Shown here: piece after piece, positions 1-9,045 of the stretch
How positions within the stretch are numbered: the first letter of the stretch is position 1
How the letters are laid out: each line of letters starts with the position of its first letter
Source of the DNA: Catellatospora tritici
Lineage (GTDB): Bacteria > Actinomycetota > Actinomycetes > Mycobacteriales > Micromonosporaceae
DNA length: 64,000 nucleotides
Assembly (NCBI RefSeq): GCF_019083965.1
Contig: NZ_JAHRCY010000005.1
Location: 1-64,000 of the forward strand
Direction of reading: 5' to 3'
Notes under the pieces: model-generated
What the model saw: only the letters and a program-made list of their open reading frames with translations
The model's database searches: none
Told to the model about the DNA's origin: nothing
Position numbers and translations under genes: made by a program

Positions 1-914
1 CGACCACGTCGGTCACCCCCGGCGTGCCCGGCCGGTGGACGGTCAAGTTCCCCGGCCAGGGCATCGCCGGTGGCGTCGTGCACGTCACCGCCGTGCACGA
101 CGCGCTCACCAGCCCCAACGGCCGCTTCTGTCAGGCCGAGAGCTGGGGCCCGGACACGTCGCTGCCGCCCAACGAGATCGTCAAGGTCGCCTGCTACCGC
201 ACCACCGGCGTGCTCGACCCCGCCCCGGGCTTCTCGGTCCAGTTCGCACGCAGCTCCGGCGGCATCGGCGGCGGCCTCTACGGCTACATGTACAACAACG
301 CCGCCTGCGGCATCATCACCAACTACACCACGCTCGGCTTCGGCACCACCTGCACCCATGTCGGTATCGGCCAGTACTCGATCGCGTTCACCGGCCTGGG
401 CACCCCCGGGCCGCAGGACGGCGGCATCCAGGTGACCGCGGTCAACGCCGCCGCGGCCGCCCGCTGCAAGGTCGCCAGCTTCCAGTCCTCGCCCAACGGG
501 CAGTTCTTCCGCATCCTGTGCTACAACCACCTCGGTGCGCTGGCCGACAACGCGTTCACCTCGACGTACCAGTTCAAGCGGTCGCTGTACGGCCCGGCCT
601 TCCCGCCCAACCGCTTCGGCTACATCTGGAACGTGCCCGGCGCAGGCCCGGCGTCGACGAACTACAACTCGATCTTCGGCAGCAATGGCCTGAGCGCGGG
701 CCCGCCGGTGTGGACCATCAAGTACTACCAGCTCGCGGCCAGCCTGCCCGGCAACTCCCAGGCCACCGCGTACGGCACCACGCCGTCGTTCTGCGGCTTG
801 CACAAGCCCTGGTCGATCGCGGGAACCGACATCCTGGTGCTGGTCAACTGCTTCGACAACGCCGGTAACCCGATCGACTCCGGCTTCTTCAGCAGCTACT
901 CGTCCCAGGCCTGA
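1..914 (+). CDS. Secreted repeat protein of unknown function (5' end missing)
   Basis: The reading frame is open from the left edge, so the gene starts outside the window; the first in-frame GTG at 24 is unlikely to be the real start. About 300 residues are visible and they fall into roughly three copies of a 90-residue beta-rich unit. Each unit has a 'VxVTAV' strand, a Cys-containing 'xFCQAESW / CKVASFQS / FCGLHKPW' strand, a 'CYR/CYN/NCF' strand and a closing 'FSxQF / STYQF / SSYSS' strand. The paired cysteines suggest an exported, disulfide-bonded protein. I do not recognise a family. A strong hairpin terminator follows 12 nt after the stop. Confidence 0.7.
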   Translation, partial: TTSVTPGVPGRWTVKFPGQGIAGGVVHVTAVHDALTSPNGRFCQAESWGPDTSLPPNEIVKVACYRTTGVLDPAPGFSVQFARSSGGIGGGLYGYMYNNAACGIITNYTTLGFGTTCTHVGIGQYSIAFTGLGTPGPQDGGIQVTAVNAAAAARCKVASFQSSPNGQFFRILCYNHLGALADNAFTSTYQFKRSLYGPAFPPNRFGYIWNVPGAGPASTNYNSIFGSNGLSAGPPVWTIKYYQLAASLPGNSQATAYGTTPSFCGLHKPWSIAGTDILVLVNCFDNAGNPIDSGFFSSYSSQA

Positions 915-925
915 TCGGACGTTCA

Positions 926-960
926 CCACGCGTGCCGCCCTACCCGGGCGGCACGCGTGG
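926..960 (+). terminator. Intrinsic terminator hairpin
   Basis: A perfect 15-bp inverted repeat (926-940 with 946-960) has a 5-nt loop and lies directly after the stop of the partial gene. It has no T tract, as is common in high-GC actinomycetes. Confidence 0.75.
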
Positions 961-1023
961 ACCTTCACGTTCGTGAATGTTTCTGGCAGCATGTGCGCAC
1001 CCCCTACCCCTTGGGAGAGCCAC

Positions 1024-1806
1024 ATGCCGTTCCCGCTCCGCGCCGCCGTACCCCTGCTGGCGGCCCTCTCCTTCGTCCTGCTCGGCGCACCCGCCCACGC
1101 CGCCGCGCCCACCTACACCGCCCTCGGCGACTCCTACGCCTCCGGCACCGGCACCCGCGAGTACTTCGACACAACGTGCCAGCGCTCCTCGTACGCCTAT
1201 CCGGTCCTCGACGCCGCCCGCCTCGGCGCCACGCTCACCTTCGCCGCCTGCGCCGGTGCGAAGATTCCCGACGTCCTCAACAAGCAGCTGGGCAGCCTCA
1301 ACGCCGGGACCCGGTACGTCACGGTCAGCGCGGGCGGCAACGACATCGGCTGGTCCTCGGTGATCGTCCAGTGCGCCAAGCCCTGGCCCTACACCTGCTG
1401 GGGTCAGATCGACACCGCCGAGAACTACATCCGCAACACCCTGCCCGGCCAGCTCGACGGGCTGTACGACCGCATCCGCTCCCTGGCCCCGAACGCGACC
1501 GTGGCCGTGGTCGGCTACCCGCGCCTGTTCAACGGCGAGGAGTGCAACGTCATCGCCCGCATCTCGCCCGGAGAGCAGACCGAACTCAACGCGGCCGCCG
1601 ACCTGCTCGCGACCACCATCAAGGCCAGGGCCACCGCGCACGGCTTCGTCTTCGTCGACGCGCGTGGTCCCTTCACCGGACACGCTGTCTGCGACGACGT
1701 CGAATGGCTCAACGGCACGTCGCTGCCGACGGGGGAGTCCTACCACCCGAACCGGTCCGGCCACGTCGGTTACGCGGGCATCGTGGAGACCGCGCTGCGG
1801 GCCTGA
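1024..1806 (+). CDS. Secreted SGNH/GDSL-family esterase or lipase
   Basis: A 260-residue exported hydrolase. The start is ATG 1024 with a GGGAGAG ribosome site at 1012-1018; an in-frame upstream ATG (973) has no signal peptide context. Residues 1-27 are a Sec signal ending AHA. Block I is GDSYASG (35-41, nucleophile Ser37), block III is GGND (104-107), and the C-terminal catalytic block is SYHP (His241). Six cysteines suggest disulfides. The size and motif order match secreted actinomycete SGNH esterases, which hydrolyse lipid or ester substrates outside the cell. The exact substrate cannot be read. It stands alone between two secreted-protein genes. Confidence 0.9.
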   Translation: MPFPLRAAVPLLAALSFVLLGAPAHAAAPTYTALGDSYASGTGTREYFDTTCQRSSYAYPVLDAARLGATLTFAACAGAKIPDVLNKQLGSLNAGTRYVTVSAGGNDIGWSSVIVQCAKPWPYTCWGQIDTAENYIRNTLPGQLDGLYDRIRSLAPNATVAVVGYPRLFNGEECNVIARISPGEQTELNAAADLLATTIKARATAHGFVFVDARGPFTGHAVCDDVEWLNGTSLPTGESYHPNRSGHVGYAGIVETALRA

Positions 1807-1909
1807 CGTCCAGGGCCCATGACGCTCAGGGCCCCGCTGTGGCGGACCTGTAGGTCGGCTGTAGCGGGGCCCGGCAGGATGGCGGCACAACTCGACGAGA
1901 GGGCCGGGC

Positions 1910-2902
1910 ATGCGCGCCAGGATCGGAATTCGGCTGCTGGCGGTGCTGGCCGCCATCGCCACGGTGACGGCGCTGCCGGTCCCGGCGCAGGCCGCGGACC
2001 GCGTGCTGCGGGTCTACAACAACAACATCGAGAACCTGGTGGTCAACAACTCCGACGGGTCCTGCACCCGCATCTCGGGACCGGACCACCTGACCTCGAT
2101 GCTCGTCGACGACGCGGGCCACACCGGCACCAGCGGGGTCAAGGCGCCCGACATCCTCATCGTGCAGCAGATCCGCGGTACCGGCCAGGCCACCGCGTAC
2201 GCCGACCAGCTGTCGGCAAAGTTCGGGCTGCCCGCCGGGACGTACCAAGCGATCGTGGTCTGGGACGACCCCGAGCCGTGGGGCAGCACCCACAAGTGCG
2301 ACGACCAGTCCCTCGGCGACCTGAAGAAGAAGCAGACCAACGGCATCATCTACCACTCCGGGCGACTGTCCCTGACCGGTGTGTCGAAGTACTGGAGCGC
2401 GGGCTGGCTCAAGCCCGGCACCGCCTACGCCGACGGCGCCGGGTGCACCCTGTACAAGCCGCCGAACGCCGACCCCGACACCACCGACCAGTACAAGTGG
2501 AAGCGCACCAGCGCCATCGCCGCCCGGTTCACCATCAAGGAGACCGGCACCAGCGTCTTCGCCGCGACCATGCATCTGCCGCAGGAGAACCGCCAGAACG
2601 CCTGCGCGGGCGACGGCGACAAGGGCATCGGCGCCACCGGCATCCACCTCGGTGTCGATGCGACCGACCTGATGAACGCCTCCACGATCCGGATCGTCGG
2701 CATCGACGCCAACCGCACCGGCATCCCGGCGAGCACGCTCAGCGGATACGGCATGAACGGCTACGGCACCGCCGCGACCAACGGGTCCAGCAAGATCGAC
2801 TATCTGTTCGTGCGAGGCACGGTCCAGGCCTCGCCGGTCGGGTACACGGTCGCTTCCACCAAGTCCAACCACAAGGCTCTGTACGGGTTCATCACCTTCT
2901 GA
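1910..2902 (+). CDS. Secreted endonuclease/exonuclease/phosphatase (EEP) fold protein
   Basis: A 330-residue protein with a Sec signal (1-28, cleavage after AQA) and a GAGAGGG ribosome site at about 1897-1903. The start of the mature protein, 'VYNNNIENL', resembles the first strand of the EEP fold. 'VGIDAN' looks like the central Asp-x-Asn metal site, and 'SNHKALYGFITF' at the C-terminus corresponds to the usual SDH motif with Asn in place of Asp. Members are metal-dependent nucleases, sphingomyelinases or phosphodiesterases. Here the substrate is unknown. Export and the adjacent phospholipase D suggest phosphodiester scavenging, which is inference. Confidence 0.8.
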   Translation: MRARIGIRLLAVLAAIATVTALPVPAQAADRVLRVYNNNIENLVVNNSDGSCTRISGPDHLTSMLVDDAGHTGTSGVKAPDILIVQQIRGTGQATAYADQLSAKFGLPAGTYQAIVVWDDPEPWGSTHKCDDQSLGDLKKKQTNGIIYHSGRLSLTGVSKYWSAGWLKPGTAYADGAGCTLYKPPNADPDTTDQYKWKRTSAIAARFTIKETGTSVFAATMHLPQENRQNACAGDGDKGIGATGIHLGVDATDLMNASTIRIVGIDANRTGIPASTLSGYGMNGYGTAATNGSSKIDYLFVRGTVQASPVGYTVASTKSNHKALYGFITF

Positions 2903-2991
2903 GACCCGGCCTGCCGCGGCGGGTGGGAGCCGACCATCGCGAACTCGATGCCCCTGACGGTTTCCGTGGCGCTGACGGTACGGTCGCCGGC

Positions 2992-4503
2992 GTGACCCCC
3001 GGCAGCTGGTTCCTGTCCGCCGACGAGCGCGGCAACCCCGCCACCGACATCGACCGGCGGCGCGGCGACGGCCTGGCCTGGACCCGGGGCAACCTGGCCC
3101 GCCCGCTGGTGCACGGAGCGGCGTACTTCCATGAGCTGGTCGAGGTCCTGGATCGGACCCGGGCCGGGGACGTGGTGATGTTCACCGACTGGCGCGGCGA
3201 CCCCGATGAGCGCCTGGACGGGCCGCGCACCCAGGTCACCAAGGTGCTCGGCGACGCGGCCCGACGCGGGGTGCACGTGTACGGCCTGCTGTGGCGCTCG
3301 CACCCGGACTGGCTGCACTTCAGCTCGCCGCAGAACCGCCAGCTCGCCGAGCAGCTGCAGGAGGCCGGGGCGCACGTCCTGCTCGACATGCGGGTCCGCT
3401 TCGGCGGCTCGCACCACCAGAAGATGTTCGTGGTCCGCCACCCCGACCGCCCCGAGGACGACGTGGCCTTCGTCGGCGGCATCGACCTGTGCCGCGGCCG
3501 CAACGACGACACCAAGCACCAGGGCGATCCGCTCGCCCCACCGATGGCCGAGGTGTACGGCCCGAACCCGCCCTGGCACGACATCCAGCTGCAGCTGCGT
3601 GGTCCTGCGGTCGGCGACGTCGAGCACGTGTTCCGGGAACGATGGCTCGACCCGAGCCCGCTGTCGCTGAACGTGCTGGACTGGCTGCGCGACCGCCTGT
3701 CCCGGCTGCGCACCGAGGTCCCGGCGCTGCCCGAGCAGCTGCCGGACCCGCCCGCGTGCGGTCCGCACAGCGTGCAGACGCTGCGCACGTACCCGCGGCG
3801 GCGGCTGGGCCGCTATCCGTTCGCCCCGCGCGGCGAGCGCAGCATCGCGCGCGGTTACCTCAAAGCGCTGGCCAAGGCACAGCAGCTGATCTACGTCGAG
3901 GATCAGTACCTCTGGTCGGCCCGGGTGATCCAGCCGTTCGCCGAGGCGTTGCGGGCCAACCCCGACCTGCGCCTGATCTGCGTGGTGCCGCTCGTCCCGG
4001 ACGCGGCCTCGCCGACCATCTCCATCGCCGAGTCGTGGGGTCGCAAGCAGGCGATGAAGGTGCTGGGCCGGGCAGGCGGCGACCGGGTCGCGGTGTACGG
4101 CCTGGAGAACGCCGCCGGGACGCCGATCTACGTACACGCGAAGTCGTGCGTCGTGGACGACACCTGGGCGACGGTGGGCTCGGACAACTTCAACCTGCGC
4201 TCGTGGACCTATGACTCCGAGCTGACCTGCGCGGTGGTCGACGAGTCGGAGGTCCCCGCGTACGCGCGTGACCTGCGGCTGGAGCTGATGAGTGAGCACG
4301 TGTTCGGCGGCGAGGGCGTCCCGACGGGCGGCTGCGCGAGCCGCGGGCGGCGTTCGACCTGTTCGCTGCCGCGGCCAGGGAGCTGGACGGCTGGCACGAG
4401 GCCGGTGGCACCGGTCCGCGGCCGCGCACCAGACTGCGCCGCTACGTCCCGCCGAAGGTCGGCGGTTGGCGCAGGCTGCCCGCTCGGCTCGTCTACGAGC
4501 TGA
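2992..4503 (+). CDS. Phospholipase D family protein (two HKD motifs), apparent frameshift near 4320
   Basis: A phosphodiesterase-type protein with both PLD catalytic motifs: 'HHQKMFVV...D...GG' (Lys144 region) and 'VHAKSCVVDD...GSDN' (His382 region). The start is taken as GTG 2992, after which family-like sequence (PGSWFLSADERGNP) begins; no strong ribosome site is visible. No signal peptide is evident, so it is probably cytoplasmic or membrane-associated. After 'HVFGGEGV' at about 4320 the frame turns into Arg/Ser-rich nonsense up to the stop at 4503, while the expected C-terminal sequence continues in another frame (next entry). Either one C was lost from a C run, or the read contains an error there. 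Confidence 0.85.
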   Translation: MTPGSWFLSADERGNPATDIDRRRGDGLAWTRGNLARPLVHGAAYFHELVEVLDRTRAGDVVMFTDWRGDPDERLDGPRTQVTKVLGDAARRGVHVYGLLWRSHPDWLHFSSPQNRQLAEQLQEAGAHVLLDMRVRFGGSHHQKMFVVRHPDRPEDDVAFVGGIDLCRGRNDDTKHQGDPLAPPMAEVYGPNPPWHDIQLQLRGPAVGDVEHVFRERWLDPSPLSLNVLDWLRDRLSRLRTEVPALPEQLPDPPACGPHSVQTLRTYPRRRLGRYPFAPRGERSIARGYLKALAKAQQLIYVEDQYLWSARVIQPFAEALRANPDLRLICVVPLVPDAASPTISIAESWGRKQAMKVLGRAGGDRVAVYGLENAAGTPIYVHAKSCVVDDTWATVGSDNFNLRSWTYDSELTCAVVDESEVPAYARDLRLELMSEHVFGGEGVPTGGCASRGRRSTCSLPRPGSWTAGTRPVAPVRGRAPDCAATSRRRSAVGAGCPLGSSTS

Positions 4504-4556
4504 TCTGCGATCCCGACGGTCGACCCAACGCCATGCGCCTGCGTAACCGCTTCTGA
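4321..4556 (+). pseudogene. Displaced C-terminal part of the phospholipase D gene
   Basis: In the frame ending at the TGA at 4554-4556 the sequence reads DGRLREPRAAFDLF..., then a Trp-rich stretch, then 'RLVYELICDPDGRPNAMR'. This is the usual C-terminal end of actinobacterial HKD phospholipases, and it has no start codon of its own in a sensible place. Inserting one C at 4319-4322 would fuse it to the upstream frame as '...GEGVPDGRLREP...' and give a 521-residue enzyme. Confidence 0.7.
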
Positions 4557-4623
4557 TCGCGTGGCGGTGACCGTCTGGCGTGAGCTGCCGGAGAAGATCG
4601 GTGCGGTCCCTTGGCGCGGCCCG

Positions 4624-5196
4624 TCAGTAGTGCAGCAGGTCAGGCCCGAGGCAGCCCGCCGCGAAGGCGAACAGGCACGCCGCCGCGATGGCGACGACCC
4701 CCCATCGCCAGGCGATCCGAGGTGTTGCGGTCCGGGGCGTCGCGGTGTCGAGCAACGCGGGGGTTCCGCGAAGCATGGCGTTGAGCTGCTCGGCCGCTTC
4801 GCGCTGGCCCAGCCTTCGATCGAGCCTGCCGCTTCTCGGTTCCCACAGCCACGACGGCCCGGTCCGGATGACGACGGTCCGACCGTCGGTGGTCTGGACG
4901 AGCAGCTTGCCGTCACTGCCGAGCTGCCCGGCTGCCACCATGTGCCGCGGCACCGTGCTGACGCGATACATCGAGTACACGGCGATGGAGGTCTGGCTCA
5001 CGACGACCCGCTGGGCGTACGCGATCACCGCCGCCCAGACGGCGACCGGCGCGAGCAGGAACGCGAACCGCGGCACGGAGCCGCCGGTACGGTCGATGAT
5101 CCAGGCACCGGCAAGTGCCGCGCTCGCGACCACAGCCGACACGACCCGCGCCTGGATGTCCCTGCGTCGGAGCGTCCTTTTCGCGCCGCGAGCCAT
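4624..5196 (-). CDS. Membrane protein with PH-like domain, unknown role
   Basis: A 190-residue protein with hydrophobic segments at about 17-35, 43-60 and 165-185. Between the second and third segments is a soluble region of short beta strands ('VVVSQTSIAVYSMYRVSTVPRH', 'KLLVQTTDGRTVVIRTG') resembling the bacterial PH-like domains found in small actinobacterial membrane proteins. ATG 5196 is the only convincing start. It is monocistronic by spacing; the next minus-strand gene upstream starts at 5910. The function is unknown. Confidence 0.75.
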   Translation of the reverse strand: MARGAKRTLRRRDIQARVVSAVVASAALAGAWIIDRTGGSVPRFAFLLAPVAVWAAVIAYAQRVVVSQTSIAVYSMYRVSTVPRHMVAAGQLGSDGKLLVQTTDGRTVVIRTGPSWLWEPRSGRLDRRLGQREAAEQLNAMLRGTPALLDTATPRTATPRIAWRWGVVAIAAACLFAFAAGCLGPDLLHY

Positions 5197-5265
5197 CGGC
5201 TCAAGGTAGCCGGGTCGGACAACAGGCGGCGTCGCGCCCGCGACGGCCGCTGGCGGCGGGTTGCC

Positions 5266-5910
5266 TCACGCGTTGAAGCGGACCAGGGACCAGCGCGGCG
5301 GCGGGAACGCCGCCGGGTTGTCGTCGGTGAGCCATTCGGTGACCGTGGCGTTGCCGACGTTGACCAGGTCGAACGGGTGCCAGTGGCCGAGCAGGCCGAG
5401 CCCGGTGAACGAAGCGGCGACCGTCTCCGCGTGCGCGACCACGATCACGGTCGCGCCCCGGTGCCGGGAGGCGATCTCCACCAGCGCGCGGCTGATCCGG
5501 GTGAGCAGCTCGGCAGGTGTCTCGTTGCCGTCCTGAAATGGCCGAAACACCCCGCCGCCGGGTGCGGCGTGGTCCCGCAGGAACCGCTCCACCGCCATGC
5601 CGTCGGCATAGTCCGGCACGTGCCAGGTGCACAGGCCGCAGTCCTGGGTCGGCTCCACTCCGAACGCCGCCCCGACCGTGGCCGCGGTCTGCACCGCCCG
5701 ACGTCGGGTCGAGGTGTAGACCGCGACGGTCTCACCCCACCCGTCCTGGTCCGCCCGTGCGGCGAGCAGCGAGGCCAATCCGGCCGCCTGCTCGTGTCCC
5801 AGCGGCGTCAGGCCGCCGCAGCCGTGCGGGCCGCCGACCACGCCGTCTGCCTTGTGCACCGAGTCGCCGTGCCGCACCAGCACCATCCGCGTACGCACAG
5901 GCGCCGACAT
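5266..5910 (-). CDS. Histidine phosphatase (phosphoglycerate mutase-like) family protein
   Basis: A cytoplasmic protein of about 214 residues. The catalytic 'LVRHGDS' motif lies near the N-terminus, where the His is phosphorylated. 'TSTRRRAVQTA' gives the conserved Arg-containing segment and 'VAHAET' the second catalytic His. Substrates in this family range from sugar phosphates to nucleotides and cannot be assigned here. ATG 5910 (MSAPVRT) is preferred over an upstream TTG at 5916. A strong terminator ends 2 nt before this ATG, so no normal ribosome site exists. The mRNA may be leaderless, or translation may begin at ATG 5886 (MVLVRHG). Confidence 0.85.
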   Translation of the reverse strand: MSAPVRTRMVLVRHGDSVHKADGVVGGPHGCGGLTPLGHEQAAGLASLLAARADQDGWGETVAVYTSTRRRAVQTAATVGAAFGVEPTQDCGLCTWHVPDYADGMAVERFLRDHAAPGGGVFRPFQDGNETPAELLTRISRALVEIASRHRGATVIVVAHAETVAASFTGLGLLGHWHPFDLVNVGNATVTEWLTDDNPAAFPPPRWSLVRFNA

Positions 5911-5911
5911 T

Positions 5912-5952
5912 AACAACCGGTGGCCGGTTCGTGGAACCGGCCACCGGTTGTT
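5912..5952 (-). terminator. Intrinsic terminator of the M28 peptidase gene
   Basis: A perfect 19-bp inverted repeat (5912-5930 with 5934-5952) with a 3-nt loop sits 7 nt past the stop of the peptidase gene and immediately before the start of the histidine phosphatase gene. Confidence 0.85.
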
Positions 5953-5958
5953 GTCGCG

Positions 5959-7707
5959 TCAGGACACGGTCACGGCCGTGTCGTCGATGACGAACGACGT
6001 CTGCAGGCCCGAGTCCTCGACGCCGGTGAACTTGATGGTGACGGTCTGGCCCGCGAAGGCCGACAGGTTGTACGAGCGCAGCGTGTACCCGCTGGCGTTC
6101 AGGTTCGAGAACACCTGCAGCGTGGTGGTGCCCGCCTGCACGGTCAGCTTGTCGTACGCGGTGGTGGTCGTGGTCTCCGCGGTGACGATCTTCAGATAGA
6201 ACGACAGCGTGTAGCTGCTGCACCCGGTCGGCAGGGTCACCGACTGCGACAGCGTGTCGGTGTGGGTGGAGCCGTAGCCGTTCAGCCACGCAGACCACGT
6301 GCCGGTGCGCGGCGCGCCGTTGCCGGTGTTCTGCCCGATCACGCCCGAGGACTGGGTCCACGAGGTGGCACCGGACTCGAAGCCCGGGTTGGCGAACTTC
6401 TGCCCGGCCCCGGTGCACCCGCCGGTGCCGTTGACGGTCAGCGTGTACGTGGCCGAGTGGGTCACGGACCCGGTGCCGGTCACCGTGATGGTGTAGGTGC
6501 CGGGGGCGGCACTGGAGGTGGTCGACACGGTCATTGTCGACGAGCCGCCGGAGGTCACCGAGGTGGGGCTGAAGCTCACGGACACGCCCGACGGGGCGCC
6601 GGAGGCGCTGAGGCTGACCGTCTGCGCGCTGCCCGAGGTGGTCGCGGTGCTGACGGTGGCCGTGGTCGACGAACCCGGGTTGACCGCACCGGAGGTGGGG
6701 CTCAGCGACACCGAGAAGTCATTGGCGGGCGCGGTGCCGGTGGTCAGGTTCCACACGGCGTACTCGATCGCGTTGGCGAAGCGGCCCAGCGACGTCGTGT
6801 TGATGTTCGACGGGTAGCTGTCGCACGCCTTGTGGTAGCACGGGTCGTACGCCGCACCGGCGGTGCCGCCCCACTTGGTGACCTGCGCGCTGGTCTTGGT
6901 GAAGCCGGCGCCGGTCGAGTTGATCGAGGACGGGATGCCCGCGTTGCGGAACGAGCCGTCGTCGCTGCAGCACTCGGTCGACGTCTCCGTCGGCACGCTG
7001 ATGGAGGTGAAGTACTCACGCAGCTTCACCGCGACGGCGTCGGTGCCGGTGACGAAGTAGCCGCCGTTGGTCGAGGCGATCATGTCGAACGTGCCGTACG
7101 CCTTGATCGCGGTCTTCTGCGCCGAGGTCAGCGAGTTGACGTAGAACTTCGAGCCGATCAGGCCCTGTTCCTCGCCGGCCCACCAGCCGAACCGCGCGTG
7201 CTTGGCCATGGTCGGGTTGGCCGCCGCCAGCTGCAGCGCGGCCTCCAGCAGCGCCGTGGAGCCGGAGCCGTCGTCGTTGATGCCGGGACCCGCCGAGACG
7301 CTGTCGAGGTGCGCGCCGAACATGTAGGTGTTGTTGGTGTCGCCACCCGGCCAGTCGGCGATGACGTTCTTGGCCGAGCCGTTGCAGGTGGTGCAGGTCT
7401 GCAGGGTGACGGTGAAGCCGGCGGCCTGCAGCTTCTGCTGCACGTAGGTCACCGAGGCGGTGTGGCCGCCGGTGCCGGTCGCCCGGTTGCCGCCGTTGTT
7501 GGTCGCGATGGTCTGCAGCTGCTGCAGGTGGGCCTTGACATTGTTCACGTCGATGACCGGCGCGGCCAGGGTGCCGACGAGGGCCGGTGCGGTCGCACCG
7601 GTCTGTCCGGCGGGTCGGGCGGCGGCCGAGGGCTGTGCGCTCAGGGCGATCGCCGCGGCGACGAAGACAGCTAGGGCAGGTCCTGCCGTAACCGTTTTCA
7701 GTCTCAT
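5959..7707 (-). CDS. Secreted M28 family zinc aminopeptidase with C-terminal adhesion-type domain
   Basis: The start is ATG 7707 with an AAGGAGCCC ribosome site, giving 582 residues; a longer in-frame ORF to 7776 lacks a signal. Residues 1-30 are a Sec signal. The peptidase domain carries zinc ligands His133 and Asp145 (HLDSVSAG...NDDGSGS) and the catalytic 'AGEE' (Glu179/Glu180). It is followed by an Ig-like '[19 protein letters not shown]' domain of about 85 residues and a C-terminal jelly-roll-like domain of about 125 residues ('FANPGFESG... [16 protein letters not shown]... [11 protein letters not shown]'). The last domain recurs in the protease at 10130. The likely role is extracellular peptide degradation, with attachment to a surface or polymer. 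Confidence 0.92.
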   Translation of the reverse strand: MRLKTVTAGPALAVFVAAAIALSAQPSAAARPAGQTGATAPALVGTLAAPVIDVNNVKAHLQQLQTIATNNGGNRATGTGGHTASVTYVQQKLQAAGFTVTLQTCTTCNGSAKNVIADWPGGDTNNTYMFGAHLDSVSAGPGINDDGSGSTALLEAALQLAAANPTMAKHARFGWWAGEEQGLIGSKFYVNSLTSAQKTAIKAYGTFDMIASTNGGYFVTGTDAVAVKLREYFTSISVPTETSTECCSDDGSFRNAGIPSSINSTGAGFTKTSAQVTKWGGTAGAAYDPCYHKACDSYPSNINTTSLGRFANAIEYAVWNLTTGTAPANDFSVSLSPTSGAVNPGSSTTATVSTATTSGSAQTVSLSASGAPSGVSVSFSPTSVTSGGSSTMTVSTTSSAAPGTYTITVTGTGSVTHSATYTLTVNGTGGCTGAGQKFANPGFESGATSWTQSSGVIGQNTGNGAPRTGTWSAWLNGYGSTHTDTLSQSVTLPTGCSSYTLSFYLKIVTAETTTTTAYDKLTVQAGTTTLQVFSNLNASGYTLRSYNLSAFAGQTVTIKFTGVEDSGLQTSFVIDDTAVTVS

Positions 7708-7825
7708 GAAGGGCTCCTTGTGTCCATGCCGATGTGGACGGCTCGCCGTAGCCAAGCAGAACCGCCGAAGCGGCACAAGGCATCGGAACCCTTGAATTTT
7801 GTACGGACCCTTGTCGTCGTGGCGA

Positions 7826-8089
7826 TCAACCCTGCGGGGGTGTCTCCTCGCTGCCGGGCGCCTGTTCGCGCACCAATGGCAGCACGATGGTGGGGTGGGT
7901 GAGGCCGAGCAACCGGCTGTGCCGCTCGCTCACGCGTACGCAGGCCAGCGCCACCGAGCAGGGCAGTTGTCGGGTGCAGCTGCACAGGCCGCCACCGGCC
8001 GGACGGTGCTGGGCGAGCATCGCGGCGGCCGCCGCGACCTGTCTGTGTGCCAGCTCGATCGCGTCGGCCGAGGCACCCTCTGTCCACAT
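7826..8089 (-). CDS. Small Cys-motif protein, hypothetical
   Basis: An 87-residue ORF from an ATG at 8089. After an Ala-rich helix ('[17 protein letters not shown]') it has '[18 protein letters not shown]', a four-cysteine motif that could bind metal or form disulfides, and then a hydrophobic 'PTIVLPLV' end. Coding character is clear only in this part of a longer ORF reaching 8632; upstream of the Met the sequence is shadow. The family is not recognised. Confidence 0.55.
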   Translation of the reverse strand: MWTEGASADAIELAHRQVAAAAAMLAQHRPAGGGLCSCTRQLPCSVALACVRVSERHSRLLGLTHPTIVLPLVREQAPGSEETPPQG

Positions 8090-8150
8090 GGGACGAATCT
8101 TGCCATTCGGGCGGGGGCTGCGTACACCCGGTGCCCGTCGAGCTGAATAG

Positions 8151-8166
8151 TTGCGTATCTTAGCAA
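8151..8166. promoter_or_regulatory. Short AT-rich inverted repeat, possible operator
   Basis: TTGC-8 nt-GCAA lies in the AT-richest part of the interval between the divergent genes at 8089 (minus) and 8253 (plus). The position fits a regulator site, but the repeat is short and its binder is unknown. Confidence 0.3.
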
Positions 8167-8252
8167 GTACTAATGCGTCGCCGCGGGTTCGGCGGGCAGC
8201 GCCCGAGCACGCGCGGCCGGGATGGCCGACAGCGGAAGGGGCGTGCAGCCAG

Positions 8253-8549
8253 ATGGAACCCCAGCGACGTTCGGCCTGGCACGGATACCTCCTGGTGGTC
8301 GACGGCCTGGTGCCCGCGGTGCGGCGCACCACCCAGCGCGGCGAGGCCGCCGCCGAGTTCGCGGCGCTGCACGCCCACCTGGACGCGAACGCGACCGCCT
8401 GGGGCCTGGACGGACTGCGCCTGCTCGGTATCGCCACCCACGCGCACGTCATGCACCGCCGCGGTGACCAGGACACCAGTCTGGTGCTGCTGCAGGCCCT
8501 GGCCAGACGGCTGTTCGCCCTGTCCCGCCCCGGCCGCATGGTCCGCTGA
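8253..8549 (+). CDS. Small hypothetical protein
   Basis: A 98-residue protein from ATG 8253 (GGAAGGG at 8234-8240, 12-nt spacing). The sequence is helical and mildly amphipathic ('EAAAEFAALHAHLDANATAW', 'LLQALARRLFAL'), with several His residues ('HAHVMHRR'). It has no signal peptide or recognised domain. It precedes an ArsR-type regulator gene by about 75 nt, so the two may be co-transcribed. The function is unknown. Confidence 0.55.
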   Translation: MEPQRRSAWHGYLLVVDGLVPAVRRTTQRGEAAAEFAALHAHLDANATAWGLDGLRLLGIATHAHVMHRRGDQDTSLVLLQALARRLFALSRPGRMVR

Positions 8550-8624
8550 TCGGAACGCCCCCGGCAGCCCGGCAGCCCGCGAATGCGCCCGGTACGGTTT
8601 GGGGACGATGGAGGAGGTGGACCG

Positions 8625-8966
8625 GTGCGCAAACCGCTGTATCAGGCCAAGGCGGAGTTCTTCAAGGCACTGGCCCACCCGGCCCGCATTCGCGTGCTGG
8701 AGCTGCTGTCGGTGCGCGAGCACTCCGTCGGCGAGATGCTGCCCGAGGTCGGCCTGGAGGCCGCCCACCTGTCCCAGCAGCTGGCCGTGCTGCGCAAGAT
8801 GAACCTCGTGGTCACCCGCAAGGAAGGCTCGACCGTCTACTACTCGCTGGTCAGCCCGCACGTCGCCGAGCTGCTGGCCGTCGCCCGCCGCATCCTGACC
8901 GAGGTCCTGGCCATCCAGGTCGAGCTGCTCGACGACCTGCGCGCCGCCCAGACCATGGCACACTGA
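8625..8966 (+). CDS. ArsR/SmtB-type winged-helix transcriptional regulator
   Basis: A 113-residue DNA-binding protein. GTG 8625 has a clean GAGGAGG site at 8611-8617, and the N-terminus (RKPLYQAKAEFFKALAHPARIRVLELL) is that of the family. The helix-turn-helix core is 'SVGEMLPEVGLEAAHLSQQLAVLRK' and the wing is 'VVTRKEGSTVYYSL'. The ELCVCD metal-binding motif of the arsenic/cadmium sensors is missing, and there are no cysteines, so the inducer is probably not a soft metal. It may regulate itself, the small gene before it or the reductase-like gene after it. Confidence 0.88.
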   Translation: MRKPLYQAKAEFFKALAHPARIRVLELLSVREHSVGEMLPEVGLEAAHLSQQLAVLRKMNLVVTRKEGSTVYYSLVSPHVAELLAVARRILTEVLAIQVELLDDLRAAQTMAH

Positions 8967-9045
8967 CCACCCGAGTCGTGTCGACTATGTGAGACGGCAA
9001 TCCTGGGCGAAGACACGCCACAGACGACCTGGTTAAGGTCGGTTC

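Noticed and set aside
24-914. Complete gene starting at GTG 24
   Set aside because: The frame is open to the left edge and the first residues already lie within a repeat unit, so the start is outside the window.
8583-8624. Longer ArsR start at 8583
   Set aside because: GTG 8625 has a clean GAGGAGG site and the family N-terminus begins there.
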